This document shows, one piece after another, positions 1-11,100 of a stretch of DNA of 36,461 nt (the stretch's first letter is position 1; every line of letters begins with the position of its first letter). The notes beneath the pieces are model-generated. The model saw nothing but the letters and a program-made list of their open reading frames with translations, had not been told where the DNA came from and made no database searches. Location: contig JADYZD010000294.1 in NCBI GenBank assembly GCA_020853295.1, positions 1-36,461 on the forward strand, given 5' to 3'. The DNA comes from Bacteroidia bacterium (GTDB lineage Bacteria > Bacteroidota > Bacteroidia > NS11-12g > UBA955). The position numbers and the translations under genes were made by a program.

Positions 1-137
1 CGTTCTGAAAAACCGGGTATTTTATTGGTGGGTTTCTCTTCTAAATCCCCAATATCCAGTAACATTACAACCAATTTGTGCCGTTTTACCGACCAGTAAT
101 TGGGACCATTGGTAACCTTAATATCCAGTATTTCCAT
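1..137 (-). CDS. cphA: Cyanophycin synthetase, N-terminal fragment (cut by window edge)
   Basis: Only the first 45 codons are inside the window; the gene continues leftward. Reading the minus strand from ATG at 137 gives MEILDIKVTNGPNYWS, then KRHKLVVMLLD and a segment ending IPGFSE. This matches the conserved opening of cyanophycin synthetases (xxILxIxxxxGPNYWSxxRHKLIVMxLDL...E.PSNxIPGF), which precedes the ATP-grasp and Mur-ligase-like domains. The family makes multi-L-arginyl-poly-L-aspartate from Asp, Arg and ATP in the cytoplasm as a nitrogen, carbon and energy store. The gene is divergent from cphB and shares a 170-bp upstream region with it. The catalytic domains are not visible, so activity and subtype (CphA1 versus CphA2) cannot be judged. 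The adjacent cphB supports the identification strongly. The ORF track missed it because it is truncated. Confidence 0.88.
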   Translation of the reverse strand, partial: MEILDIKVTNGPNYWSVKRHKLVVMLLDIGDLEEKPTNKIPGFSE

Positions 138-307
138 TGTAAATCTTTATTGTGGGTTGCAATATAGAAAGAATGTGGCTTCAAAAAACAGAACGGTTTA
201 AAAACCATTTGAATTTTTAACTAGGCCTTAATTCATAAATGTGAACGGAATGTGTTTTAATTCTTATTAGTTGATTTTGTTATAATTTACCTTTGTGCTC
301 TTAATTC
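138..307. promoter_or_regulatory. Divergent cphA/cphB intergenic region with cphB -7 element
   Basis: This 170-bp AT-rich spacer separates the divergent cphA and cphB starts. On the plus strand TACCTTTG (288-295) fits the Bacteroidota -7 consensus TAnnTTTG and lies 12 nt before the cphB ATG. A TTG at 271-273 is closer than the usual -33 spacing, so the upstream half is weak. On the minus strand a one-base-short match, TATATTG, lies about 22 nt before cphA. No clear operator, such as an ArgR-like palindrome, was recognised. Confidence 0.4.
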
Positions 308-1186
308 ATGCAGCCACAAGGAATATTAATCCCAATTGGAGGTGCCGAGGACAAAGGCACTGATCTTGAAGCGGGAATCATTGAAAGAAACCGTTTGGTG
401 TTTTTTGAACTGGGAATATTAAAGAGCATTACCGATTTTCTGCCCTCTCCGGATTCAAAAATTGAAGTAATTACCACTGCTTCTTCAATTCCAGATGAAG
501 TGGCTGAAAATTATATTTCTGCTTTTAGCAAACTGGGATGCACCAATGTAGGCCATATGCGTATTCGAAATAGAGAAGATGTGGCTACTTTTGAGGAACG
601 CCTGTTGCATTGCGATGCATTGATGTTTTCTGGTGGCAATCAATTAAGGCTTTCTTCCATTTTTGGCGGAACCCCATTCCTGAATATTGTAAAACGCCGG
701 TATGCCGAAGAACATTTTGTTGTGGCGGGAACCAGTGCTGGGGCCATGGCCATGAGCAACAATATGATTTATGAGGGGAATGCTGGTAGGGCCCATTTGA
801 AAGGTGAGGTAAGAATGACATCTGGCCTGGGGTTTATAGATGGGGTAATTATCGACTCACATTTTGACAAACGGGGCCGTTTTAGCCGGTTGGCGCAGGC
901 CGTAGCGGCAAATCCAGGAGCTATTGGTATTGGCTTGGGAGAAGATACGGGTGTTATTGTGCGCAATGGTGATGAGATAGAGGCCATAGGCAGTGGCGCT
1001 GTTACCATTATTGACGGCAGAAAAATACTTTACAACAATATTGCTGATATTGAATTTGGTACACCAATTTCAGTAGAAAATATCATCGTACATATATTAA
1101 GTAAGGGCAACACATACAACTTTACTACCCATACTTTCAGCGAAGGAAATGCTTTGGTAGTAACTGATTCAGATAGCCGTGAATAA
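308..1186 (+). CDS. cphB: Cyanophycinase
   Basis: This 292-residue cytoplasmic serine exopeptidase of family S51 would cut cyanophycin into beta-Asp-Arg dipeptides. The N-terminus ILIPIGGAEDKG is the usual cyanophycinase opening. FSGGNQLRL (107-115) and GTSAGAMAMS (141-150) match the family; Ser143 in GTSAGA is the expected nucleophile. DSHFDKRGRFSRL (183-195) supplies the conserved His185, and GLGEDTGVIV (209-218) the conserved acidic segment. Length is slightly above the roughly 270 residues of characterised enzymes. There is no signal peptide, so it should act on intracellular granules rather than being a secreted CphE type. The start follows a TAnnTTTG box by 12 nt. It is divergent from cphA, and its stop directly abuts the stop of the convergent iaaA-like gene. 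Confidence 0.95.
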   Translation: MQPQGILIPIGGAEDKGTDLEAGIIERNRLVFFELGILKSITDFLPSPDSKIEVITTASSIPDEVAENYISAFSKLGCTNVGHMRIRNREDVATFEERLLHCDALMFSGGNQLRLSSIFGGTPFLNIVKRRYAEEHFVVAGTSAGAMAMSNNMIYEGNAGRAHLKGEVRMTSGLGFIDGVIIDSHFDKRGRFSRLAQAVAANPGAIGIGLGEDTGVIVRNGDEIEAIGSGAVTIIDGRKILYNNIADIEFGTPISVENIIVHILSKGNTYNFTTHTFSEGNALVVTDSDSRE

Positions 1187-2107
1187 TTATTTGTAGATCA
1201 ATACCTCTTCGTTGGAATTGTTGGCCCAACCTCTGTACATGCCTTCTGAATTAAATGGTAGCTCTATGTGCCCTTGATGGTCAACCGCTATTAGGCCGCC
1301 TTCTCCACCCATTTTTACCAATTTTTCCATTACCACCAAATCGCAAGCTTGTTTTAGGGTAAGGCCTTTGTATTCCATCAAGCAACTGATATCATAGGCA
1401 ACTACAGCGCGCAAAAAGAATTCCCCATGGCCAGTGCAACTGATCGCACAAGTATGATTGTTGGCATACGTTCCAGAGCCGATTACAGGAGTGTCGCCAA
1501 TTCTGCCCCATTTTTTGTTGGTCATTCCACCAGTGCTTGTTGCTGCAGCCAAATTTCCAGCACTATCCATAGCTACAGCGCCCACTGTTCCGAATTTTTT
1601 TTCTGAATGGTCCAATTGAATGCTGTTGCTGGCAACTGCTTCTTGCCACTGCTCAAACCTGAATTGGTCGTAGAAGTAATCATTGGATTCAGCCACCGCA
1701 CCATGTTCCATTGCGAATTTTTCTGCACCTGCGCCGGATAGCAGCACATGTTCACTTCTTTCCATCACCCACCTTGCTGCCTGTACTGGGTTTTTAAGGC
1801 TTTGTACGCAAGTTACTGCCCCAGCCATAAGGTTTGAGCCATCCATGATGCTTGCATCCATTTCATGGCCTCCTTGGTGATTGAAAACTGCACCTTTACC
1901 TGCATTAAATAATGGATTGTTCTCTAAAGCAATAACAGCCGTTTCTACAGCATCTAAAGCAGAGCCACCGGCAGATAAAATGGATTTTCCGGCAGAGATA
2001 GCGTGTGACAATCCAGAAAGATAGGCCGCTTCCTTCGCTGGAGTGAGTAAATTCCTTGTTATGGTACCTGCACCGCCATGTATGGCAAGCGAAAACTGTT
2101 GAGACAT
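1187..2107 (-). CDS. iaaA: Isoaspartyl peptidase / plant-type L-asparaginase (Ntn-hydrolase)
   Basis: This 306-residue member of the T2 N-terminal-nucleophile hydrolases hydrolyses beta-aspartyl dipeptides and often L-Asn. It opens with AIHGGAGTI (8-16) and carries the autocleavage site in FGTVGAVAMD, where Thr174 would become the N-terminal nucleophile of the beta subunit. The downstream TSTGGMTNKKWGRIGDTP segment is the substrate-binding glycine-rich motif of the family. Length agrees with E. coli IaaA/EcAIII (about 320). There is no signal peptide, so it is cytoplasmic. Beside cphB its likely job is to split beta-Asp-Arg into Asp and Arg, the last step of cyanophycin use; that link is inferred from context. 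It converges on cphB with no bases between the two stop codons. It starts just downstream of the terminator of the giant gene, so it probably has its own promoter in 2108-2148, though none is obvious there. Confidence 0.93.
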   Translation of the reverse strand: MSQQFSLAIHGGAGTITRNLLTPAKEAAYLSGLSHAISAGKSILSAGGSALDAVETAVIALENNPLFNAGKGAVFNHQGGHEMDASIMDGSNLMAGAVTCVQSLKNPVQAARWVMERSEHVLLSGAGAEKFAMEHGAVAESNDYFYDQFRFEQWQEAVASNSIQLDHSEKKFGTVGAVAMDSAGNLAAATSTGGMTNKKWGRIGDTPVIGSGTYANNHTCAISCTGHGEFFLRAVVAYDISCLMEYKGLTLKQACDLVVMEKLVKMGGEGGLIAVDHQGHIELPFNSEGMYRGWANNSNEEVLIYK

Positions 2108-2140
2108 GCCGCGAATTAAATCAATAATTGTGGCTTGGCT

Positions 2141-2179
2141 GAAAAAAGAAGCGCCCGCAACTGAAAGTTGCGGGCGCTT
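2141..2179 (-). terminator. Strong intrinsic terminator of the giant surface-protein gene
   Basis: A 14-bp perfect stem (2149-2162 with 2166-2179, core GCGCCCGCAACT) closes a 3-nt loop. On the minus strand it is followed by CTTTTTTC, a typical U-tract. It lies 20 nt past the stop of the 3092-residue gene and upstream of the iaaA-like start, so it insulates the cyanophycin locus from read-through. Confidence 0.9.
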
Positions 2180-2199
2180 GATATCGTTTTAAAAATTTT

Positions 2200-5100
2200 T
2201 TAACGTGTTACAAATACTTTGCGCACTTCGCGGTAACCGTCTCCGGTGATTTCAATAAAGTACATTCCTGATGCCAATTTCTCTGCAGAAATGGTTTGGA
2301 AAATACTTCCGCTATGCTCAGTGCCTGTTGCTGCGCTGTAAATAATTGCTCCTGTTGAAGATTTCAAACTGATGGTGTAATCTGTGCTTGGAGCAAGTGT
2401 TGCTTTAACATTGAATACAGAGTTACTTGGGTTTGGATACACCTGCAAGCTGGTAGTGTTTTCCAATCTGTTAAACAATACCAAATTTTGGCTGTAAGCA
2501 ACATGGCCGTCTTGTTCCGTGCAGCGAATGCGGTAGTACACTTTGTCGGTGGTTTTTTCACGAACACCTAGGTCTGTGAATGTGTAACCCAATTTGCCAA
2601 ATGCATTGCCATTCTCGGCTTTGCCTTTAACCGTGCCAACTGGAGCAAAAATTCCTCCATCTATGCTGCGTTCGATGGTGTAAACAGATCCATAAGTCTC
2701 TTCTGCCACTGTCCATGAAACATCGCTGTTTTGTTGGTTCCAAACCGCACGAGCATCTACAAATTTCACTGGCAATGGAGCCGCAGAAACATTGATAGAA
2801 CCAATAGTGAAGAATCCACTGCCCACAGCAAAGTTGTAATCAAATTCAACAATGCCTGTACCATTGTTGTAGGCACTTGGTGAAATAGATAACGCACCTG
2901 TTGCAAAAGTTGCATCTGCATCTACAAGCAAGCGTACATATTGCAAATCGTTAGTACCTTGACCACTGGTGCCTTCAACACCACTCATGTCAAATAACAA
3001 TTTCAAGGTACCAACTGTGCCGGTTTCTGTATTTGCCCAAATCCTAGCTACACGAGCCATGATGTTTTCATTGGCAGATAAACCAGGGTTAAATGCTGTT
3101 CCAACGTCGGTAACTCCAGTGCTGTTCATTGGCAAGCTATCGTGCCCAGCAACGAAGAAGCTGTTGTCGGCGGCGAAAGTATTTGAATTTGAAGCATTGT
3201 TGGTTGAAACATTGCCATTTCCAACGGTAAGAATAGAACCTGGGTTCACACTCTTACTTTGACGTTGGTCTAGCGCTGAAACATCATCGCGGCCAATGCC
3301 TAAGATGTCGTTGTTATAAGTGCTAAGGCTTCCAGCTGAATTGTAAAGAACAGTTCCTGAAGAGTTTACATAATCCTGAGCAACAGCCTGATCAAGCGTT
3401 ACACCATATTTAATGGCCAAATAACTGTTGATTCTTAACAATTCAGAGGTAGTAGGATATTGTCCGTAAACAATCAACTCAGCAAATTCACCAATCAAAC
3501 CGCCTGTAGCATTTGACTGATGTCGGCCAAGACGAATTGCTGGTGGAACCAAGGAATTTGAATTGCTAGGTGCTGTAACTTTTACACCACCGTTTAATGC
3601 ATGACCAAATTCAGAATTGAACACCCTGTGCTGCTCAGACATCATTACCATATTTACTGGCAAACTAGCAGTACCCACAGTTCCAATGCCGGTTCCATTG
3701 TCGTACCTGAACTGATGTGCCAAGCTGTTTGACCCTATGAATTTCAAATCCACCAATTCGTTGGTTGGAGTTTGTCTGTCTAAGATATAAGAGCCCAATC
3801 CGTCAGTACTAGAACCATTGTTAATAGTAGTTGGCATAAATACTGCGAAATAGGTATAGTTTTGAGTTCCACCGATTCCAAGAGCAGTAGTTAAGTCCAT
3901 ATACTGGCTACCATTAAATCCAAGTGTTGGGTTAAAGTTGATAGAGTTTACCAATGTGGGTTTCAATGAATTGGTAGTTTGGCTAAATACTTTGCCTGAA
4001 TAAGCATCATTCCATTGTTGAACCAATTGGCCAGCGGTAGCAGGAGTTACCCCATTGTCGGTATAAGCAGCCAAATTGCCTTTGGTCCACAAACTCAAGT
4101 CAGTAGAAACTCCGCCAGGACTTGGGGCTTGACCCATACCTGTAACCGCGTAGTTGTATATTGCCTCGTCACAATCATCACTGTTAACGGTGATGATCGC
4201 ATTTCTAGCAGAACCATATGCACCAGGAGTAAAGGTAACTGTAAAGGTTTGAGAACCTGCAGCAGCAACACTAGAAGGTGCGCCAGTCACCACAAAGTCT
4301 GAAGCATTTGTACCAGAAACCACAATGCTGCTGATGTTTAGAACAGAAGCACCACTGTTGGTAATGGTAAACACCCTAGCCAATGATGGGAAAACAGTTC
4401 CAAAATCAGTATGGTCTGCAGTGGTTGGAATCAAGTCACCATCTGCAATAGAAACTGCATTGCCTGTAATGTCAATTTCAGGTGCAGAATATGGAGAGCA
4501 GCTGGTGCCAGTAACTACACCACCTGGAGTGGTCCAGTTAGAACCCACGCCGGTAGATGCCATATTGGTAAGTGTACCACTTATTGCGTTACCGCTGGCA
4601 TCTGTAGCTGCAGTAATTGCCACGTTGTTGCCATTTGCAACACCTTGGTTCATATGATAATTTACCATAAGGTTTGTACCAGTTGTAGGAATTTCGCAAT
4701 CTTTATGAGCTACGATTTCACCAGCACATAGGTAGCGGTTCCAAATGCGCACTTCGTCGATGTTTCCTTTAAAGAATTCATTTGGACTTCCAGCAGCATA
4801 AGCTCCAATTTGGCAGTTGCCAGATGTATTGATGTTCGCAGCAATTGGTCCAGCAGCAGTTGTGCCAGAGCCATAATCCACACCGTCTACATAAACGTGC
4901 ATTCCAGCAAGGGTATTGCTACCATCATAAGTAGCAGCTACATGGTGCCAGTTGCCATCACGCAAGTCAGAAGCATAATTACTGAAAATCCACAATGCAT
5001 CATTAGCACCATAGTTACCAATTAGATAAAATTCAAGTCGACCATTGCGGCCGCCTGTAACACCCAATTGCAAACCATAGCCATTGAATGAACCATCAAT

Positions 5101-8100
5101 TTTGCTCACAATTTGTTCATCAGCACCGGTTCCTGAAGCATCGGCTTTTATCCAAGCTTCAATAGAAATTTGAGATGTTTTGGTGAATGTAATGGCTGAT
5201 GGATTGCCCATATTTACATAGTCATTGGTTCCATCCAAATTCAAGGCAGCAGCAGTATCAGCACTTCCTTGGATATCAAAGTTGAAAGCAGCTTCATCGC
5301 AATCATCGCTGTTAATAGTAACAGTGGCAACTTTGGTTCCAATGGTGGTAGGAGCAAAGGTTGCTGTAAATGTAGCCGAGTTGCCAGGAGCAATAGGAGA
5401 AGCAGGAGTTAATGTACCCAAAGTGAATGATGAAGCACCTGTGCCGCTAAGCGCAATGCTAGAAACGTTTAGGTCATTGGCACCAGAGTTGGTGATTGTA
5501 AAGGTTCTAACAGAAGCCCCCGTGGTGCTAATGTTTCCAAATTCGGTATGGTCTGCAGTTGCAGGTGTAATATCACCATCGGCTATTGCAACAGCATTTC
5601 CAGTAACATCAATTTCAGGAACTGAGAAAGAACCACAGCTTGTGCCTGTAACCACACCGCCAGGTGTAATCCAGTTGGATGTTTGTGAGCTTAAACCAAA
5701 GCCACTCAAAGTTCCAGTATTGCCATTTCCTGTAGCATCAGTAGCTGTAGTAATTCCAGCGTTGTTACCGCCAGCCACACCTTGATTCATATGGTAATTG
5801 GCCAAAAGTCCACTACCTGTAGTTGGAATTTCACAATTCATATGTGCCGCAATTTCTGCTTGGCACAATGCACGATTCCAAACGCGCACTTCATCAATGT
5901 TACCATCCCAAACATAACTTGAAATATAAGCACCAATTTGAGTGCTGCCACCAGCTACTGAAGGCATGGTGCCTGATGCTACCAATGTTCCATTTTTATA
6001 CAGACTTCCTATTGAAGTTGTTGCATCATAAGTAACAGCAACGTGCACCCAAGTTCCAACGGACATTGTCACAGGGTCTTGAATTTGAGCAGAACCTGAG
6101 AATTGGTTTGCTGCAGAAAGTTTTCCGCCTGTTAACCAGAATGGTTCATTGCTGCTTGAAAGAATGTTGTTGTCACCACTTGAAGTGTTGCTTCTGTAAA
6201 TCCAAGCTTCTTTGGTATAAGAAGAGCCTGAAGAAATTACATTTCCTATAGTAACAAAATCATTTGCGCCATCAAAATTCAATGATGCCGCAGTATCAGC
6301 ACTGCCTTGGATATTGAAGTTGTATACAGCTTCATCGCAGTCGTCATTGTTTATTGTAACTGTGGCTACTTTGGTACCAATGGTGGTAGGAGCAAAGGTT
6401 GCAGTAAATGTAGCTGAATTGCCTGGAGCTATTGGTGAAGAAGGGGATAGTGAACCTAAAGTAAATGAAGAAGCACCTGTGCCAGTTAAGGTCATGCTGG
6501 AAATGTTTAAATCCGCAGAACCAGAATTGGTTATGGTAAATGTTCTAACAGAAGCACCTGTGGTACTAATGTTGCCAAAATCAGTATGGTCAGCGGTAGC
6601 AGGGGTTATATCTCCATCAGTTATGGCAACAGCGTTTCCTGTAACATCAATTTCAGGCTGTGGATCAGGTGTAGTTCCGGTTACACCGCTTCCTGGTTCA
6701 ACCCAGTTAGATGTGCTACCTGTTAACGCCATATTGTTTAAAGGACCATCATTTGAATTGGAGGTAAGGTCGTAAAGTGTATCTTCTGTAGAATTGCTGC
6801 CTGATGCAATACCTTGGTCGAATGTGTAATAAGAAAGCAAACCACTTTCATTACCAACTAGGTAATGGTTGTATACAGATTTGATTTGTGCGCAGGTTCT
6901 TTCATAATTCCAAATGCGCACCTCGTCAATTGTAGAGTTGCTATAGCCTTGTCCATCATCAATCCACCCACCAATAGTAAGTACTTTGCTCGAGTTATTG
7001 TTAATGGTACCTGTAGTAGTAGAGCTGGCAACCAAATTGCCATTAATGTACATTTTGTGTGAACCAGAAGAATAGGTAATGGCAATATGGTTCCAAACAT
7101 CATCACCTGCAGCAAGCGTGCTTGTAAGTGCAGTTGTATTGTACAAGTAAGGATTCCAAATAATTTTAGCTGTTGCAGGGTTGCTGCCATTCAATGCAAT
7201 AAGTTGGTTGGTAAACACTCCATTGCTCTGTCTGGCCAAAACAGCACCCCATTGGTTGCCGTAGCCTTTATCTTGTGTGCCTTTCCATTTCACCCACATT
7301 TCTATGGTTCCGGCTTGAAGGTTGTTTAATCCACCACCACCAGCAATGCTTACATAGTCATTGGTGCCGTCGAAGTTTAATGCTTCCGCAGGTGTTACAA
7401 AGTTGCTACCACCTGTGGAATTGGATAATGCAAATGGGCTAAAAGTTGTAAAGTTAATTGTAGAAGTAATGCTTCCGGTTGTAACGGCTGTGCCAGTTCC
7501 ACCAATATTCACCCAGCTTCCGCTGCCATTTCCTTTAACCATTCTAAGGTCAGTAGGATCGGTAATGCCATCATCACCATCATAAAAACCTTGAACGCTT
7601 GCAGAAGTTAAGTTGCCTGTAGCCGAACGGTCAAGCTGCCAATATCTAGTAGGCGATACATTATCAATACCAGAAGGCATTGTTAAGCCCAATGCTTGTG
7701 CACTGGATGCAATAACTTCACCTGTATAATCATAATTTGTAGCTGCTGAATGGGTAACGTTCAAATACAATTGACGGTAATCTCCAGCAGCACCAATTGG
7801 GAAAAACACATTGTTGCTCGCACCATTAAATGCAATCATGCGCACCAATGGACCATTTACATAAGAACCGGCATTACCGCCTGTAACCGCTACATTTCTG
7901 TCAATTCTCATTAAATTGGTTGAAGTACTATTGATAAGGCCATTTGCAAATTGAATTCCTTGTCCAGAAGCATCTAATGTGCACACAGATTGAAGTGTAA
8001 CATCATTACTGCTCTTATCAACTACAATGGAACCATTAAACAAGTTGGTAGCACCTGTCAAGTCAAAAGTTTGAGCAGCACCGCCTACAAACAACAATTT

Positions 8101-11100
8101 GCCATTTCCACCATCAAAAGTAGAGGCAACAACTACATTACCGGCAGCGGCAATCATGGCGTTGCAAATACCATTGGTATATGTCAGGTTATTGCTGGCA
8201 TCAATAGTATCACCAGCGGCATTTACAAATATTGGATTAATTCCACAGCTTGGTGTACCATTCAATTCAAAATTGTAAAATACAGTGCTGTTTAAAACAT
8301 CTGTTGTAAAGGTAAGTTGAGTACATGCGGGTTGGTTAGGGTTTAATGCCACCAAACCATTATTATGACTAAATACACCACCAATATGGTTGAACAAGGT
8401 TTGGTTTGCAGTCCAAACACCACCAATATTTAATGTTGCACTTGGAGCAATAAACCTACCGTTTACTAACCTAAGAGCCTGGATGGATAGGTCTGTTGTA
8501 CCTGAAGCAGGTTCCAACCTTCCAGTTGGTTTATCAACTATCAATTGGCAAGTTCTAGCTCCACCTGTTGGGAATGTGTATTGTTGAAGACCATTGCCAT
8601 CAGCAATAAGCATTCCTGTACCACCATCAGCAGTAGTGGCAATAATCAGATCGTTACCAAAACTCAATTTGCCAGAGAAAATACCATCGGTATGCGTTGT
8701 GTTGTGCCTGGCATCTAATGTGTCGCCAGCCCCTGTAGTAATAATTGGGTTGATACCACAACTTGGTGTACCTTTTAATTCAAGGTCATAAAATTGGGTA
8801 TGGGTTAACACATCAGCGGTAAAAGTTAACTGTGTGCAAGCGGGTTGGTTGGGGTTTAATACCACCAAACCAGTATTGTGACTGAATACCCCACCAATGT
8901 GATTGAACAAGGTTTGACTTGTAGTCCAAGTTCCACCAATATTTAAGGTGCCAGTAGGAGATACAAACCTGCCATCAACAATAGCAAGTGCTTGAATAGA
9001 AAGATCTGTTGTGCCAGTAGCAGGCTCCAATCTTCCCGAAGGTTTATCAACGATCAATTGGCAAGTTCTTGCTCCACCCGTTGGGAATGTGTATTGTTGA
9101 AGACCATTTCCATCAGCAATGAGCATACCTGTACCGCCATCAGCAGTAGTTGCAATAACCAGATCGTTACCAAAACTCAATTTGCCTGAGAAAATACCAT
9201 CGGTATGAGTGGCATTGTTTCTTGCATCTAAAGTATCGCCAGCACCAGTAGTAATAATAGGGTTGATACCACAACTTGGTGTACCTTTTAATTCAAGGTT
9301 ATAAAATTGGGTATGGGTTAACACATCAGCAGCAAAAGTTAGCTGTGTGCAAGCGGGTTGGTTGGGGTTTAACACTACCAAACCAGTATTGTGACTGAAA
9401 ACACCTCCAATATGGTTGAACAAGGTTTGACTTGAAGTCCAAGTACCACCAATATTTAAGGTGCCAGTAGGAGCTACAAACCTGCCATCAACAATAGCAA
9501 GTGCTTGAATAGAAAGATCTGTTGTGCCAGTAGCAGGCTCCAATCTTCCCGAAGGTTTGTCAACGATCAATTGGCAAGTTCTAGCTCCACCTGTTGGGAA
9601 TGTGTATTGTTGAAGACCATTTCCATCAGCAATGAGCATACCGGTACCGCCATCAGCAGTAGTTGCAATAACCAGGTCGTTACCAAAACTCACTTTGCCT
9701 TGGAAAATTCCATCGGTATGAGTAGCATTGTGTCTGGCATCTAAAGTATCGCCAGCACCAGTAGTAATAATAGGGTTGATACCACAACTTGGTGTACCTT
9801 TTAATTCAAGGTCATAAAATTGGGTATTGTTTAACACATCAGCGGTAAAAGTTAGCTGTGTGCAAGCGGGTTGGTTGGGGTTTAACACCACCAATCCAGT
9901 ATTGTGACTGAAAACACCACCAATGTGATTGAACAAGGTTTGACTTGTAGTCCAAGTACCACCAATATTTAAGGTGCCAGATGGAGCTACAAAGCGGCCT
10001 GATTGTATAGTAAGGCTTTGAATGGAAAGATCGGTGGTGCCAGAAGCAGGCTCTAATCTGCTAGAAGCTTTGTTTACTACCAATTGGCAGGTTCTTGATC
10101 CACCAGTTGGGAATGTGTATTGTTGAACACCAGTTCCATCAGCAGTAATAATTCCTGTGCCTCCATCGGCCGCAGCAGCAACAAATAAATCACCTTCAAA
10201 ACTTACATTTCCAGAGAAAACTCCATCTGTATGTGTAAAGTCATTGACAAGGTTTAATTCATCGCCACTGGCTGTAGTAACGATTGGATTGATACCGCAA
10301 CTAGGTGTAGCTTTAATTTCAACGCTGTTGAATAATGTTGCTGAAATAACATCAGCAGTAAATGTTAGTTGGGTACATGCAGGTTGGAAGGGGTTTAACA
10401 CAACAGTACCACTGTTGTGCGTAAATGTACCAGCACTATGAGAGAATATAGTTTGACTGGTGGTTAATGTTCCACCAATATTTAAAATGCCTGAAGGCGC
10501 TACAAAAGTACCAGCTTGTAAAGTAAATCCTTGGCAAAACAGGTCTGTAGTTCCAGAAGCTTGAGAAAAAGTACCCGAAGATTTATTTACGTTAATTTTA
10601 CATGTACGTCCACCAGTATTGTAAGCAAAAGTTTGAGTTCCAGTTCCTAAAACCTCAATTGTTCCTGTGCCACCATCAGCAGTGGCTGCAACAGCTAGGT
10701 TTGTATTAAAACCAAACGAGCCATTTAACAATCCGTCAGTATGAGAAAAATTGTTCGCTGCGGTCATTTGATCACCAGCAGCAGTGGTTACAATTGCATT
10801 AATACCACAACTAGGAGTTGCATTGATATTGATATCGTAAAAAATGGTACCAGATATTATATCAACGGTATAAGTTAATTGTGAGCATCCGGGTTGATTT
10901 GGATTTAAGGTAACCAAACCATTGTTGTGGTTAAAAGTACCTGCACTGTGTGTGAAAAGGGTTTGACTTGCACTTCTTGCACCTGTAATTGACAAATTAC
11001 CTGAAGTTGAAGTAAATGCACCGCCGCTTAAACCAAAAGTACCCGTGCTGTTGATGGTAATGTTAGAAGAGCTTCCAGTAAAAGTACCAGAACTCTGAGC

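Noticed and set aside
5225-6775. Long plus-strand ORFs (186 aa and 153 aa) opposite the giant gene
   Set aside because: They are antisense shadows of the repetitive LamG/HYDIN coding sequence, appear at equivalent places in each repeat, and show no real domain.
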